Assembly: GCA_035536915.1 (NCBI GenBank)
Contig: DATLNE010000044.1
Coordinates: forward strand, 297,185 to 361,184
From: Acidimicrobiales bacterium
GTDB lineage: Bacteria; Actinomycetota; Acidimicrobiia; Acidimicrobiales; JAHWLA01
Direction: 5' to 3'
Length of the DNA stretch: 64,000 nt
Positions within the stretch are counted from its first letter, which is position 1, and the number at the start of each line of letters is the position of its first letter. Below the pieces are notes generated by a model. It was not told the DNA's origin. It saw nothing but the letters and a program-made list of their open reading frames with translations, and searched no databases. A program made the translations under genes and the position numbers. Positions 1 to 8,179 of the stretch are shown in pieces.

Positions 1-264
1 GCCGTCATGGGCCCGCAGGGCGCGGTGGAGATCGTCTACCGGCGCGAGCTGGCCGACGCCGCCGACCCGGCAGCGCGCCGGGCCGAGCTGGTCGAGGAGT
101 ACACCGAGCGCTACGCCAACCCGTACCAGGCGGCCGAACGTGGGTATGTCGACGACGTGATCGACCCGGCCGACACCCGCGCTGTGCTGGTGCGCTCGCT
201 CGACATGCTGCGCTCCAAGCGCGAGGAACTGCCGAAGCGGAAGCACGGCAATGTGCCCCTCTAA
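1..264 (+). CDS. pccB: Acyl-CoA (propionyl-CoA) carboxylase beta subunit, C-terminal end
   Basis: Only the last 87 codons are in the window; the gene is open at the left edge and ends with TAA. The visible part has the typical carboxyltransferase C-terminus: a YTERYANPYQAAERGYVDDV segment, an ADTR motif, and the family ending KHGNVPL. The subunit transfers carboxyl from biotin to propionyl-CoA or acetyl-CoA. The next gene is an epsilon subunit, which fits an actinobacterial acyl-CoA carboxylase complex. The choice of propionyl-CoA as substrate is inferred from the ending and from the methylmalonyl/ethylmalonyl-type mutase nearby. Confidence 0.9.
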   Translation, partial: AVMGPQGAVEIVYRRELADAADPAARRAELVEEYTERYANPYQAAERGYVDDVIDPADTRAVLVRSLDMLRSKREELPKRKHGNVPL

Positions 265-433
265 GTCGACGCCCACGCCCGAGGAGGTGGCCGCCGTGGT
301 GGCGGCCATCGAGATGACGTGGCCCCGCCCCGTGGTGGCGGTGCCCTCCACGGAACGCCCGCAGGCGTGGCGTTTCTCGGGCCGCTGGTGGCTGTCGGGC
401 ACCCCGGTGGCCGCCCAGCGGCGTCGGCCGTAA
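251..433 (+). CDS. accE: Acyl-CoA carboxylase epsilon subunit
   Basis: A 60-residue protein whose ATG overlaps the end of the carboxylase beta gene by 14 nt, implying translational coupling. It has the small epsilon-subunit layout: an N-terminal helix (TPEEVAAVVAAIE), a proline-rich linker, and a C-terminal Trp/Arg-rich segment (AWRFSGRWWLSGTP). In actinobacteria such subunits bridge alpha and beta chains and stimulate activity. The family is short and divergent, so the call rests on position as much as on sequence. Confidence 0.75.
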   Translation: MCPSKSTPTPEEVAAVVAAIEMTWPRPVVAVPSTERPQAWRFSGRWWLSGTPVAAQRRRP

Positions 434-443
434 GGGCAACGCC

Positions 444-1445
444 ATGGTCGTCGAGCTCACCACGGTGGCCGACGACGAAGTGGTCCTGCACGTGCCCCAC
501 GAGCCGCGGGCGGTGGTCCACAAGGGGCTGGCGCCCGACACGCTCTACACATTCGGCGGGCTCGACGCGCACACGCTGCCCCGCCCCGGCGGCGAGCTCC
601 TGGCCACGGTGGCGACGGTCAACGACACCCACTTCGGCGAGGTGGAGTGCGGCCACATCGACGGACTGGAGCTCGGCCCGGTGCTGCGGGTGGAGCCGGG
701 CGAGGAGCCCTACCCCGAGGTCATGAACCGGGGCGCGGCGGCAGAGATCGCCGCGGCCGACGTCGACCTGGTGGTGGCCAAGGGCGACCTCACCACCTAC
801 GCCCGAGCCGAGGAGTTCCAGGCGTTCCTCGACTGCTACGGCCGCTTCGGCGACCGGCTGCGCTACGTGCGGGGCAACCACGACGGCACGGCCGTGCCCG
901 ACACGGCGCCGTTCCGGGTCGACCTGCCCGGCCTGACGGTGGCCGTGCTCGACACCGCGGTGCCCGGCCGCGCCGCGGGCCGAGTGCCGCCCGACCAGTT
1001 GGCGTGGCTCGACACGGTGGCCGCGGAAGCCGACCTGCCGGTGCTCGTGCTCGGCCACCACCACTGCTGGGACCCGGCCAGCCGCACACGGGAGGAGACG
1101 TACTTCGGGATCAACCCGGACGACTCCGAGCGCCTGATCGAGGTGGTAGCCCGCCGCCCCCGCATCGTCGGCTACGCCGCAGGGCACACCCACCGCAACC
1201 GGGTGCGGCGCTTCGCCGCCACCGGCGACGTGCCCTTCGTCGAGGTCTCCTCGGTCAAGGACTTCCCGGGCGCCTGGGCCGAGTACCGGGTGTTCGAGGG
1301 TGGCGTGCTGCAGGTCGTGCGCCGGGTGTCGACGCCCGACGCGCTGCGGTGGAGCGACCGCACCAGGGCCATGTTCGGGGGCTACTACCCGCAGTATTCG
1401 TTCGGGCGGCTGGAAGACAGGTGCTTTGCCCTATTTGGGGCTTGA
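444..1445 (+). CDS. Calcineurin-like metallophosphoesterase
   Basis: A 333-residue soluble protein with the five metallophosphoesterase blocks in order: NDTHFGE (about residue 53), AKGDLT (about 112), RGNHDG (about 142), GHHHCW (about 205) and AGHTHRN (about 250). It resembles Icc/cyclic-nucleotide phosphodiesterase-like enzymes with a dinuclear metal centre. An extra N-terminal domain of about 50 residues (beta-rich, VVELTTVADDEVVLHV) precedes the catalytic fold. It starts 10 nt after accE and is probably in the same transcript. The substrate cannot be read from the sequence. Confidence 0.85.
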   Translation: MVVELTTVADDEVVLHVPHEPRAVVHKGLAPDTLYTFGGLDAHTLPRPGGELLATVATVNDTHFGEVECGHIDGLELGPVLRVEPGEEPYPEVMNRGAAAEIAAADVDLVVAKGDLTTYARAEEFQAFLDCYGRFGDRLRYVRGNHDGTAVPDTAPFRVDLPGLTVAVLDTAVPGRAAGRVPPDQLAWLDTVAAEADLPVLVLGHHHCWDPASRTREETYFGINPDDSERLIEVVARRPRIVGYAAGHTHRNRVRRFAATGDVPFVEVSSVKDFPGAWAEYRVFEGGVLQVVRRVSTPDALRWSDRTRAMFGGYYPQYSFGRLEDRCFALFGA

Positions 1446-1502
1446 CATCCCGCCAGAAAGTGCTACTTACCCACCGGGTGTGGAAAACCCTGGGGAGAAA
1501 CG

Positions 1503-2234
1503 TCAGGCCAAGTCGGCCTGGGCGACCTCGACCTGGCCGAGGCCCCGTCCCGCTTCGGCGGCGCACGCCCTGGTCAGGGCCGCTTGGGCCCGGGCCAGCA
1601 CGTCGTCGGCGGTGAGGCCGTGGGTGGGGTAGCTGGCCACGCCCGCGGCGAGGCGTCGCACCTTCGACACGTCCTGGGCGAGGGAGATCTGGAGGCGCTC
1701 AGCCGTCCACACCCCGCCCTCTTCGGCGGTGTCCTCCAGGACGAGGCCGAATGTCAGCGGCCCGACCCGGCAGGCGATGTCGGATTCCCGGAGGGTGGCC
1801 CTGACCAACTCGCTGAAGGCGGCCACGGCGTCGGCTTGCGGGCGGCTGCCGCGGGCGTCGGAGGCCACGCCGATCTCCAAGAGCACGACGGTGACGGGCC
1901 ACAGGTGGCGCCGGGCGGCGGCCACGCGGCCCTCGACGGCGAGGTCGAAGAAGCGGTCGTCGGGGAGGCCGGTTTCGATGTCGACGAGCGACGATGCCTC
2001 TTCCCGGGTGGGAGTGGGCATGTCGAGCAGCTTGATGGCCGCCGCCGCACCGGCGGCATGGCGCTCGGCCGCGTGCGCCCGGTCGAGCAGGACGAGGCCG
2101 GCGACCATGGTGAGCAGGCAAAAAGCGGCGGCAACCACGCCCAAGGCGGGCCGGTCGAGCACCGCGGCGCCGACGCCGAAGGCCAAGCCGGCAAGGCCGG
2201 GGAGGAGGCACAGCAGTGCTCGGCGATCAACCAT
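1503..2234 (-). CDS. Membrane protein with degenerate GGDEF domain
   Basis: About 243 residues. Two hydrophobic segments (about residues 6-30 and 32-50) are followed by a short helix and a GGDEF-like fold starting at DIETGLPDDRFF. The active-site loop that should read GG(D/E)EF is RVGPLTF, so neither the metal/GTP-binding motif nor an RxxD inhibitory site is intact, and cyclase activity is unlikely. ATG 2234 was chosen because a GGGACAGGG ribosome site precedes it; an in-frame GTG at 2270 would add 12 residues. It may be a c-di-GMP/GTP sensor or a structural relic. Confidence 0.7.
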   Translation of the reverse strand: MVDRRALLCLLPGLAGLAFGVGAAVLDRPALGVVAAAFCLLTMVAGLVLLDRAHAAERHAAGAAAAIKLLDMPTPTREEASSLVDIETGLPDDRFFDLAVEGRVAAARRHLWPVTVVLLEIGVASDARGSRPQADAVAAFSELVRATLRESDIACRVGPLTFGLVLEDTAEEGGVWTAERLQISLAQDVSKVRRLAAGVASYPTHGLTADDVLARAQAALTRACAAEAGRGLGQVEVAQADLA

Positions 2235-2332
2235 CCCTGTCCCATCGGCGCGTGAGGTACGCGCCTTCACTAGTTCTTTCGGGGTGGGAGGACCAGGCTC
2301 CTTGTGACTGTGCGTGGCGAGAACTGGCCATT

Positions 2333-2390
2333 CCGGAAGTTGCGTACGAATCGCGCCGTTTTCCGCACCGAAACGTACGCAACTTCGGCC
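2333..2390. repeat. Intergenic palindromic repeat, copy A
   Basis: Arms GAAGTTGCGTACG (2336-2348) and CGTACGCAACTTC (2374-2386) are perfectly complementary over 13 bp and enclose a 25-nt partly self-complementary core. The left 24 nt are identical to copy B at 23168. It lies between the 5' end of the GGDEF-like gene and the 3' end of the mutase gene. Confidence 0.85.
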
Positions 2391-2400
2391 GAGGAGGGGC

Positions 2401-4344
2401 TCAGGTGGCGGCGCGAGTGGTGGTGACGAGGTCGGCGATGTCGTCCATGATGCGGACGAACTCGAAGTCCTTGGGGGTGTAGACGGCAGCTACGCCGAGC
2501 TCGGCCAGCTTGGGCTGGTCGCCCTCGGGAATGATCCCGCCGACGACGACGGGCGCCTCGACGCCGGCCTCCCGCAGCTCCCGCAGCACCTCGGGCACCA
2601 GTTCCAGGTGCGAGCCCGACAGGATCGACAGGCCGACCACGTCGACGTCCTCGTCGCGGGCGGCCGCGGCGATCTGGGCGGGCGTCAGCCGGATGCCTTG
2701 GTACACCACCTCGAACCCGGCGTCGCGGGCGGCCACGGCCACCTGTTCGGCCCCGTTGGAGTGGCCGTCGAGGCCCGGCTTGGCCACCAGCAGCTTGGGC
2801 GGCCCGCCTGCCATGGCCTTGACCTTCTCGACCACCGCCGCCATGGTGCCGCCCCGCTGGCCCACGGCCGTGCCCACGCCGGTGGGCGCCCGGTACTCGC
2901 CGAACACCTCCCGCAGGGCGCCCGCCCACTCGCCGGTGGTGCCGCCCGCATGGGCCAGGGCGATGGTGGCCGGCATCAGGTTCTCCGAGGTCTCGGCCAG
3001 CCGGCGCAGCTCGTCGAGCGCCTTCTGCACGGCGGCCCCGTCGCGAGCAGCGCGCCACTCGGCCACGTCGGCCTTCATCTCCGCCTCGACCGCGGGGTCG
3101 ACCTTGAGGATGGCCTCCTCGCCGCCGAGCGGCGACGGGGCCGACTCGGTGAAGCAGTTGACGCCGACGACCTTGAGCTCGCCCGCCTCGATGCGAGCGG
3201 TGCGTTCGGCCTGCGAGCGCACCAGCCTGCCCTTGAGCTCCTCGATGGCCTCGAAGGCGCCGCCCAGGCCGAGCACCTCGTCGAGCTCGGCCATGGCCGC
3301 GTCCATGAGCTCGGTGGTCTTGGCCTCGATGACGTGCGAGCCGGCGAAGATGTCGTCGTACTCCAACAGGTCGGTCTCGAAGGCCAGCACCTGCTGCATG
3401 CGCAACGACCACTGCTGGTCCCACGGCCGGGGCAGGCCCAGCGCCTCGTTCCAGGCGGGCAACTGGATCGACCGGGCCCGGGCGTCCTTCGACAGCGTGA
3501 CGCCCAGGGCTTCCAGCACGATGCGCTGCACGTTGTTCTCGGGCTGCGACTCGGTCAGGCCCAGCGAGTTCACTTGCACGCCGTAGCGGAAGCGCCGCAG
3601 CTTGGGGTCGGTCACGCCGTAGCGCTCGGCGCAGATGCGGTCCCACAGCCGGGTGAAGGCCCGCATCTTGCACGTCTCCTCGACGAAGCGGATGCCCGCG
3701 TTGCAGAAGAACGAGATGCGCCCCACCACCGACGGCAGCTCGTCGTCGCTCACCTGCCCCGACTCCCGCACGGCGTCGAGCACGCCGACGGCGGTGGCCA
3801 GCGCGTAGGCCACCTCCTGCACCGGCGTGGCCCCCGCCTCCTGCAGGTGGTACGAGCACACGTTGATGGGGTTCCACTTGGGGACGTGGCGCACCGTGTA
3901 GGCGATCATGTCGACGATCAGCCGGCGGCTGGGGGCGGGCGGGAAGATGTAGGTGCCCCGCGACAGGTACTCCTTGACGATGTCGTTCTGGGTGGTGCCC
4001 TGCAGCACCGAGGGGTCGACGCCGTGGTCCTCGGCGTTGGCGATGTAGAGGCCCAACAGCCACATGGCGGTGGCGTTGATCGTCATGGACGCGTTCATGT
4101 CGCCCACGGGGATCCCGTCGAGCAACTGCTTCATGTGGCCCAGGTGGGCCACCGGCACGCCGACCTTGCCGACCTCGCCCCGGGCCTCGACGGCATCGGG
4201 GTCGTAGCCGGTCTGGGTGGGCAGGTCGAAGGCGACCGACAGCCCCGTCTGCCCCTTGGACAGGTTCATGCGGTACAGCGCGTTCGAGGCCCGGGCCGTG
4301 GAGTGGCCCGAGTACGTCCGCATCACCCACGGGCGGTCGGGCAT
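2401..4344 (-). CDS. ecm: Ethylmalonyl-CoA mutase (B12-dependent acyl-CoA mutase)
   Basis: A 647-residue fused mutase. The N-terminal (beta/alpha)8 domain opens with RTYSGHSTARASNALYR and FDLPTQTGYD, features I recognise from ethylmalonyl-CoA mutases (MeaA/Ecm) rather than methylmalonyl-CoA mutase. The C-terminal cobalamin domain has the DGHSNG base-off motif (about residues 526-531), SILSGSH and VVGGIIPEGD. The start is ATG 4344 after a strong AGGAGGGGG site, 10 nt after the dehydrogenase stop, so the two genes form an operon. The enzyme converts (2R)-ethylmalonyl-CoA to (2S)-methylsuccinyl-CoA. Another acyl-CoA mutase specificity remains possible. Confidence 0.85.
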   Translation of the reverse strand: MPDRPWVMRTYSGHSTARASNALYRMNLSKGQTGLSVAFDLPTQTGYDPDAVEARGEVGKVGVPVAHLGHMKQLLDGIPVGDMNASMTINATAMWLLGLYIANAEDHGVDPSVLQGTTQNDIVKEYLSRGTYIFPPAPSRRLIVDMIAYTVRHVPKWNPINVCSYHLQEAGATPVQEVAYALATAVGVLDAVRESGQVSDDELPSVVGRISFFCNAGIRFVEETCKMRAFTRLWDRICAERYGVTDPKLRRFRYGVQVNSLGLTESQPENNVQRIVLEALGVTLSKDARARSIQLPAWNEALGLPRPWDQQWSLRMQQVLAFETDLLEYDDIFAGSHVIEAKTTELMDAAMAELDEVLGLGGAFEAIEELKGRLVRSQAERTARIEAGELKVVGVNCFTESAPSPLGGEEAILKVDPAVEAEMKADVAEWRAARDGAAVQKALDELRRLAETSENLMPATIALAHAGGTTGEWAGALREVFGEYRAPTGVGTAVGQRGGTMAAVVEKVKAMAGGPPKLLVAKPGLDGHSNGAEQVAVAARDAGFEVVYQGIRLTPAQIAAAARDEDVDVVGLSILSGSHLELVPEVLRELREAGVEAPVVVGGIIPEGDQPKLAELGVAAVYTPKDFEFVRIMDDIADLVTTTRAAT

Positions 4345-4354
4345 CGTCCCCCTC

Positions 4355-5209
4355 CTACTTCCGGTAGTCGTAGAAGCCTCGACCCGATTTTCTCCCGAGC
4401 AGCTCGGCGCTGACCATTCGGCGCAGCAGCGGCACGGCGGCGTAGTTGGGGTCGCGGAACTCGTCGTAGAGGGCGTCGAGGATGGCCAGGCTGGTGTCGA
4501 GGCCGACCAGGTCGAGCAAGGCGAAGGGGCCCATCGGGAACCCGCACCCACCCTTCATGGCCTCGTCGACGTCCTCCTTGGAGGCCACGCCCGACTCGAA
4601 GAGGCGCACGGCGTTGTTGAGGTAGGGGAACAGCAGGGCGTTGACGATGAAGCCCGCCTGGTCCTTGACCTCGACGGGGTTCTTGCCGCACGCCTCGGCG
4701 AAGGCCCGGGCGGCGGCGATGGTCTCGTCGCTGGCCGTGATGGGCCGCACGATCTCCACCAGCGACATGACGGTGGCCGGGTTGAAGAAGTGGACGCCGC
4801 ACACCTTGTCGGGGCGGCCCGTCTCCATGGCCAGCTCCACGACGGGGAGGGTCGAGGTGTTGGTGGCCAGGATCGTGTGCTCCTTGCACACCCGGTCGAG
4901 CTCGTTGAACAACTCCTTTTTGGTGGCCAGGTCCTCGACCACCGACTCGATCACCAGGTCGCACTCGGCCAGCAGGCTGAGGTCGGAGGTGGCGGTGACG
5001 CGGCCCAGGGTGGCGTCGCGGTCTTCCTCGGAGAGGCGGCCCTTCTCGACCTGCTTGTTCAGCGACTTCTCCATCGAGGCCAAGGTGGCATCGGCGGTCT
5101 CCTGCTTGCGCGACCGCAGGATCACCTCGTGGCCCTGCTTGGCTGCTGCTTCGGCGATGCCGGAACCCATGATCCCGGAGCCGACGATTCCCACCCGCTT
5201 GATCGACAT
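4355..5209 (-). CDS. hbd: 3-hydroxybutyryl-CoA dehydrogenase
   Basis: A 284-residue short-form 3-hydroxyacyl-CoA dehydrogenase. The N-terminal Rossmann motif is GIVGSGIMGSGIAEAA (residues 7-22), ATNTSTLPV follows, and the catalytic region has HFFNPATVMSLVE (His about 140) and a Glu/Asn-bearing KDQAGFIVNALL helix. The C-terminal dimerisation domain ends GRGFYDYRK. It precedes the mutase in the same operon and would supply crotonyl-CoA precursors by interconverting acetoacetyl-CoA and 3-hydroxybutyryl-CoA. A TAACCT hexamer at 5223-5218 lies 8 nt before the ATG. Confidence 0.92.
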   Translation of the reverse strand: MSIKRVGIVGSGIMGSGIAEAAAKQGHEVILRSRKQETADATLASMEKSLNKQVEKGRLSEEDRDATLGRVTATSDLSLLAECDLVIESVVEDLATKKELFNELDRVCKEHTILATNTSTLPVVELAMETGRPDKVCGVHFFNPATVMSLVEIVRPITASDETIAAARAFAEACGKNPVEVKDQAGFIVNALLFPYLNNAVRLFESGVASKEDVDEAMKGGCGFPMGPFALLDLVGLDTSLAILDALYDEFRDPNYAAVPLLRRMVSAELLGRKSGRGFYDYRK

Positions 5210-5217
5210 GGGGGCGA

Positions 5218-5223
5218 AGGTTA
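5218..5223 (-). promoter_or_regulatory. Leaderless-type -10 element for hbd
   Basis: TAACCT on the minus strand, 8 nt before ATG 5209. The spacing places transcription start at or near the start codon. No good -35 is visible. Confidence 0.45.
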
Positions 5224-5262
5224 CCGACAGGTATGACGACGGCTCCATTTGCGTCGGCCCAC

Positions 5263-5268
5263 TACGGT
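5263..5268 (+). promoter_or_regulatory. Leaderless-type -10 element for the gene at 5276
   Basis: TACGGT followed by a 7-nt gap to ATG 5276. Together with the minus-strand element at 5218-5223 it makes a compact divergent promoter region. Confidence 0.5.
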
Positions 5269-5275
5269 CGGGCCA

Positions 5276-5941
5276 ATGAGTGGAACCATCGCACTGGTCG
5301 GCGGCGCCGAGTGGCAGGACGGCTGCACCTTCGACGCCGAGCTGTTGAAGGCGTCGGGCGGTACCGAGGTCGTCGTGCTGCCCACCGCGGCCGCCTACGA
5401 ACACCCCGAGCGGGCGGCGGAGGCGGCGGCCGAGCACTTCGCCGCGCTGGGCGCCAAGGTGCGAGGGCTTGACGTGCTCACCCGCCCCGACGCCGAGGAC
5501 GACGCCAACGCCGAGGTCGTGCGCTCCGCCCGCTTCCTCTACTTCTCGGGCGGCTCGCCCATGCACCTGCGTTCGGTGCTCAAGGCGTCGAAGGTGTGGG
5601 AGGCCTTGCTGGAAGCGTGGCAGGGCGGCGCGGTGATCGCCGGGTCGTCGGCAGGCGCCATGGTGCTCACCGACCCCATGGTCGACACACGGGGCGGCGC
5701 CTTCACCGTCGGCCTCGGCCTGGTCGAGCAACTGGCCGTGATCCCCCACTTCGACGCCTGGTCGCCGGAGAAGGCCAAGCGCACCCTCGACCTGGCGCCC
5801 CGCGGCCTGCCCGTCGTCGGCATCCACGAGCAGACGGCCCTCATCCGCGACCCCGACGGCGCCTGGCGCGCCGCCGGCGCGGGGACCGTCGACGTCTACC
5901 TCGACGGCGTCCCGGCCGACCTCAGCGCGCTTCCGACGTGA
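5276..5941 (+). CDS. Class I glutamine amidotransferase-like / S51 peptidase-like hydrolase
   Basis: A 221-residue cytosolic protein of the peptidase E/cyanophycinase-like fold. The nucleophile elbow is AGSSAGAMVL (Ser about residue 124), preceded by FSGGSPMHLR, a glycine-rich turn of this family. A conserved HFDAWS segment and GIHEQTAL follow at the positions where the family carries its His region. It probably cleaves a small peptide or amide; the substrate is unknown. ATG 5276 is preferred over an ATG nine codons upstream because of the -10 hexamer 7 nt before it. Confidence 0.75.
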   Translation: MSGTIALVGGAEWQDGCTFDAELLKASGGTEVVVLPTAAAYEHPERAAEAAAEHFAALGAKVRGLDVLTRPDAEDDANAEVVRSARFLYFSGGSPMHLRSVLKASKVWEALLEAWQGGAVIAGSSAGAMVLTDPMVDTRGGAFTVGLGLVEQLAVIPHFDAWSPEKAKRTLDLAPRGLPVVGIHEQTALIRDPDGAWRAAGAGTVDVYLDGVPADLSALPT

Positions 5942-6738
5942 TCCGCCTGGCGCTGGCGGTTGTGTTCGCGGTGCAACCGGTGACGCCGCCTCCTCCCCTC
6001 GACCTGCCGGCCCTGTTCCCCACCGCCGCGCCCACGGGGTTCGCCCCGCTCCCCGACGACCCCGGCCGCCTCGGCCGGCTCGACACGCCCGCAGCGGCCG
6101 CCGTGCTCGACCGCTCGGGTGCGATGAGCCCCCAGTTGTTGGCCGACGCGGGCTTCCGCCACGGCCACTCCAAGGCATGGACCAACAAGGACAGCCAAGA
6201 GGTCCTGCTCGACGTGCTGCTCGAGTTCCACAGCGACGGGCAAGGCGAGGACTTCACTCGGCGCATCGTCGAGAGCCGCAAGGACGTCACGCGCTTCGAG
6301 GTCCCCGGGCTGCCCGACGCCGTGGGCTTCGAGCGCGGCCCGGCCACACCGACATATACGACGCCGGGCCAGCGCGAAGTCGTGCTGCGCCGGGGGCGGG
6401 TGGTGGCCATCGTGGTGGTGGCCGGGCACGTCACCTTCCCCGCCGTCGAACTGGTGGCGGGGGTGGCTCAAGCCCAACGGGCGGCGTTGGAAGCGGTGCC
6501 CTTGGAGGCCACGGGCACGGCCGACGACGACCGGCCGGTGGCGCTGCTGCTGGCCGCCCAAGCCCTGTTCGTGCTCGTCTCCTGGCGCATGGCGACGGCG
6601 CTCCAGCGCACACCGCTGCCGTTCACGCCCCGGCCAGCGCCTCCAACAACTCCGGCTGTCGGTCCTGCGATCGACGCACCGCCGAGCGAAGCCCCCACTG
6701 CCACGTCCCCCCGCCGACGGCGACCGTCAGCACCGTAA
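5938..6738 (+). CDS. Unknown secreted or membrane-anchored protein
   Basis: A 266-residue protein starting at GTG, overlapping the preceding stop by 4 nt (GTGA). The N-terminus (IRLALAVVFAVQPV) looks like a short signal or anchor. The middle (about residues 60-165) is a soluble domain with a GHSKAWTNKDSQEVLLDVLLEF segment and repeated beta-strand stretches. A hydrophobic helix near residue 205 (ALLLAAQALFVLVSW) precedes a Pro/Arg-rich tail. I recognise no family. The last 116 nt overlap the opposite-strand permease gene. Confidence 0.6.
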   Translation: MIRLALAVVFAVQPVTPPPPLDLPALFPTAAPTGFAPLPDDPGRLGRLDTPAAAAVLDRSGAMSPQLLADAGFRHGHSKAWTNKDSQEVLLDVLLEFHSDGQGEDFTRRIVESRKDVTRFEVPGLPDAVGFERGPATPTYTTPGQREVVLRRGRVVAIVVVAGHVTFPAVELVAGVAQAQRAALEAVPLEATGTADDDRPVALLLAAQALFVLVSWRMATALQRTPLPFTPRPAPPTTPAVGPAIDAPPSEAPTATSPRRRRPSAP

Positions 6739-8179
6739 GGCTCACTGTCCATGCCGGGTGGTCGAGCAAGACGGCCGCCGTGGCCAGCGGCCCGAGCACC
6801 AGTGCGCTGACCGCCAGCGTGGCCAGGTTCGGTCCCAAGGCGGCCATGCCTTGGCCCATGTTGCCGCGGGACCAGATGTTGCTGTCGGCGTCGGGCAGGG
6901 GGACGGGGGCCACCACGGAGGCGACGTTGCCCAGTCCGAGCGAGAGGCCGACGACGGCCACGGCCAAGCCTGCGGCGACGGGAAGCCGCCCCCACCCGTC
7001 GGTCAGCGCCGCCGAAAGGGCGCCGAACACGACGACGACCACGACGGCTTGGGTGGCCACCGCCAGGTTCTTGCCCAGGAGGTCGCTGCGCACGTCGTCG
7101 CCCGCGGCCACGTTGGCCCAGTGGCGCGCCCCGTCGAAGCCGAATTGGTTGGTGGCCGCTGCGGCCAGGAACCAGACGGGCACGGCGCAGGCCAGCACCA
7201 CCGTGGACGGCCCGCTGACGACGACCAGCGACGCCAGCATGGGGAAGACCAGCGCCAGGCGGGCGGCCCGCTGGCGGGGCTCGCGCCAGCCCACCCGCAA
7301 CTCCTTGGCCGCCACCGCGCCCACCCTGGTGCGGGGGAACAGCGCAGCCAGGCCGCGGAACAGGGCGCCGCGCCGCTTGGCCGCCTGCGTCGAGCGCCCC
7401 TCCGCCGTGGTCAGCACCCGTTGCAGCACGTCCCACCACAGGTGCAGGACGACGACCAGATAGGCCACGCCGACGACGAGGAAGGCGAGGGCCAGCAACG
7501 GGCGGCCTTGCCGTGCCGCGGCCGCGGCGGAGGCGGGTGGCCCTGAGGGGAGGAGCGCGGTGACGACACGAACGGCCTGCGGCACTGTGGGCGCTTCCTC
7601 GAACTCCACGAAACGGATGCCCTGCAGGGCGACGGCCAGCAACGGCCCTGCCGTCAGGGCCACGTCGCGCCAGCGCCGCGTGCGCGCCGCCATCGACAGC
7701 AAGGTGACGACGAGCCGCGACGACGCCACGCACATGGCAAAGAGCAGCGCGCACGCCGCCGCCGTCAGCACCGCCGCGGGCGACACGGGCATGAGGCCGA
7801 TGGTGGTGCCGACGAGGGTCAGCAGGGTGATCACGCCGCCGAAGCCGATGGCCGACGTCAGCAGCAAGCCGGGCATGAGCCGGCGGGGCCCGAGGGGGAA
7901 CAGGGCGAGGCGGTCGACGTCGAGGGTGCCCTCGGTCCCCATGCCGATGACGGGGAACAGCACCCAGCAGGTGAACAGGACGGCGAAGGCCACGGGCAGC
8001 CACGGCACCATCTCGTCGACGTCGGCAGCGCGGAAGAACAAGGCCATGCCGCCGAAGAACAAGCCGGTGACTACGGCCAGGAGGTAGGCGAAGACGAAGG
8101 CGACGGTGCCCTGCATCCCCGACTTGGCCAGCCCGCCCCGGAGAAGGGCGAGCTTCAGTCGGAGGAAGTGCCGAGCCAC
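6623..8179 (-). CDS. ABC-2 type transporter permease
   Basis: About 518 residues with roughly a dozen hydrophobic segments in two halves, the pattern of a large ABC-2-like permease. GTG 8179 was chosen because it overlaps the end of the ATPase gene and begins VARHFLRLKLALLRGGL just before the first membrane helix. Cytoplasmic loops hold charged stretches such as AAKELRVGWREPRQR. It pairs with the ATPase at 8155-8955 as an exporter. The cargo is unknown. Confidence 0.8.
   Translation of the reverse strand: MARHFLRLKLALLRGGLAKSGMQGTVAFVFAYLLAVVTGLFFGGMALFFRAADVDEMVPWLPVAFAVLFTCWVLFPVIGMGTEGTLDVDRLALFPLGPRRLMPGLLLTSAIGFGGVITLLTLVGTTIGLMPVSPAAVLTAAACALLFAMCVASSRLVVTLLSMAARTRRWRDVALTAGPLLAVALQGIRFVEFEEAPTVPQAVRVVTALLPSGPPASAAAAARQGRPLLALAFLVVGVAYLVVVLHLWWDVLQRVLTTAEGRSTQAAKRRGALFRGLAALFPRTRVGAVAAKELRVGWREPRQRAARLALVFPMLASLVVVSGPSTVVLACAVPVWFLAAAATNQFGFDGARHWANVAAGDDVRSDLLGKNLAVATQAVVVVVVFGALSAALTDGWGRLPVAAGLAVAVVGLSLGLGNVASVVAPVPLPDADSNIWSRGNMGQGMAALGPNLATLAVSALVLGPLATAAVLLDHPAWTVSLTVLTVAVGGGTWQWGLRSAVRRSQDRQPELLEALAGA

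Noticed and set aside
5..1193. Long antisense reading frames opposite the carboxylase and phosphoesterase genes
   Set aside because: They are Arg/Gly/His-rich low-complexity translations of the strand opposite clear genes, a normal product of GC-rich codon bias.
1442..1469. Promoter-like TTGACA with TACTTA 16 nt later after the metallophosphoesterase
   Set aside because: The -10 match is weak and the only downstream gene is on the opposite strand, so I did not annotate it.
1478..1500. DnaA-box-like TGTGGAAAA
   Set aside because: A single imperfect match with no cluster of boxes, AT-rich region or dnaA/dnaN genes.
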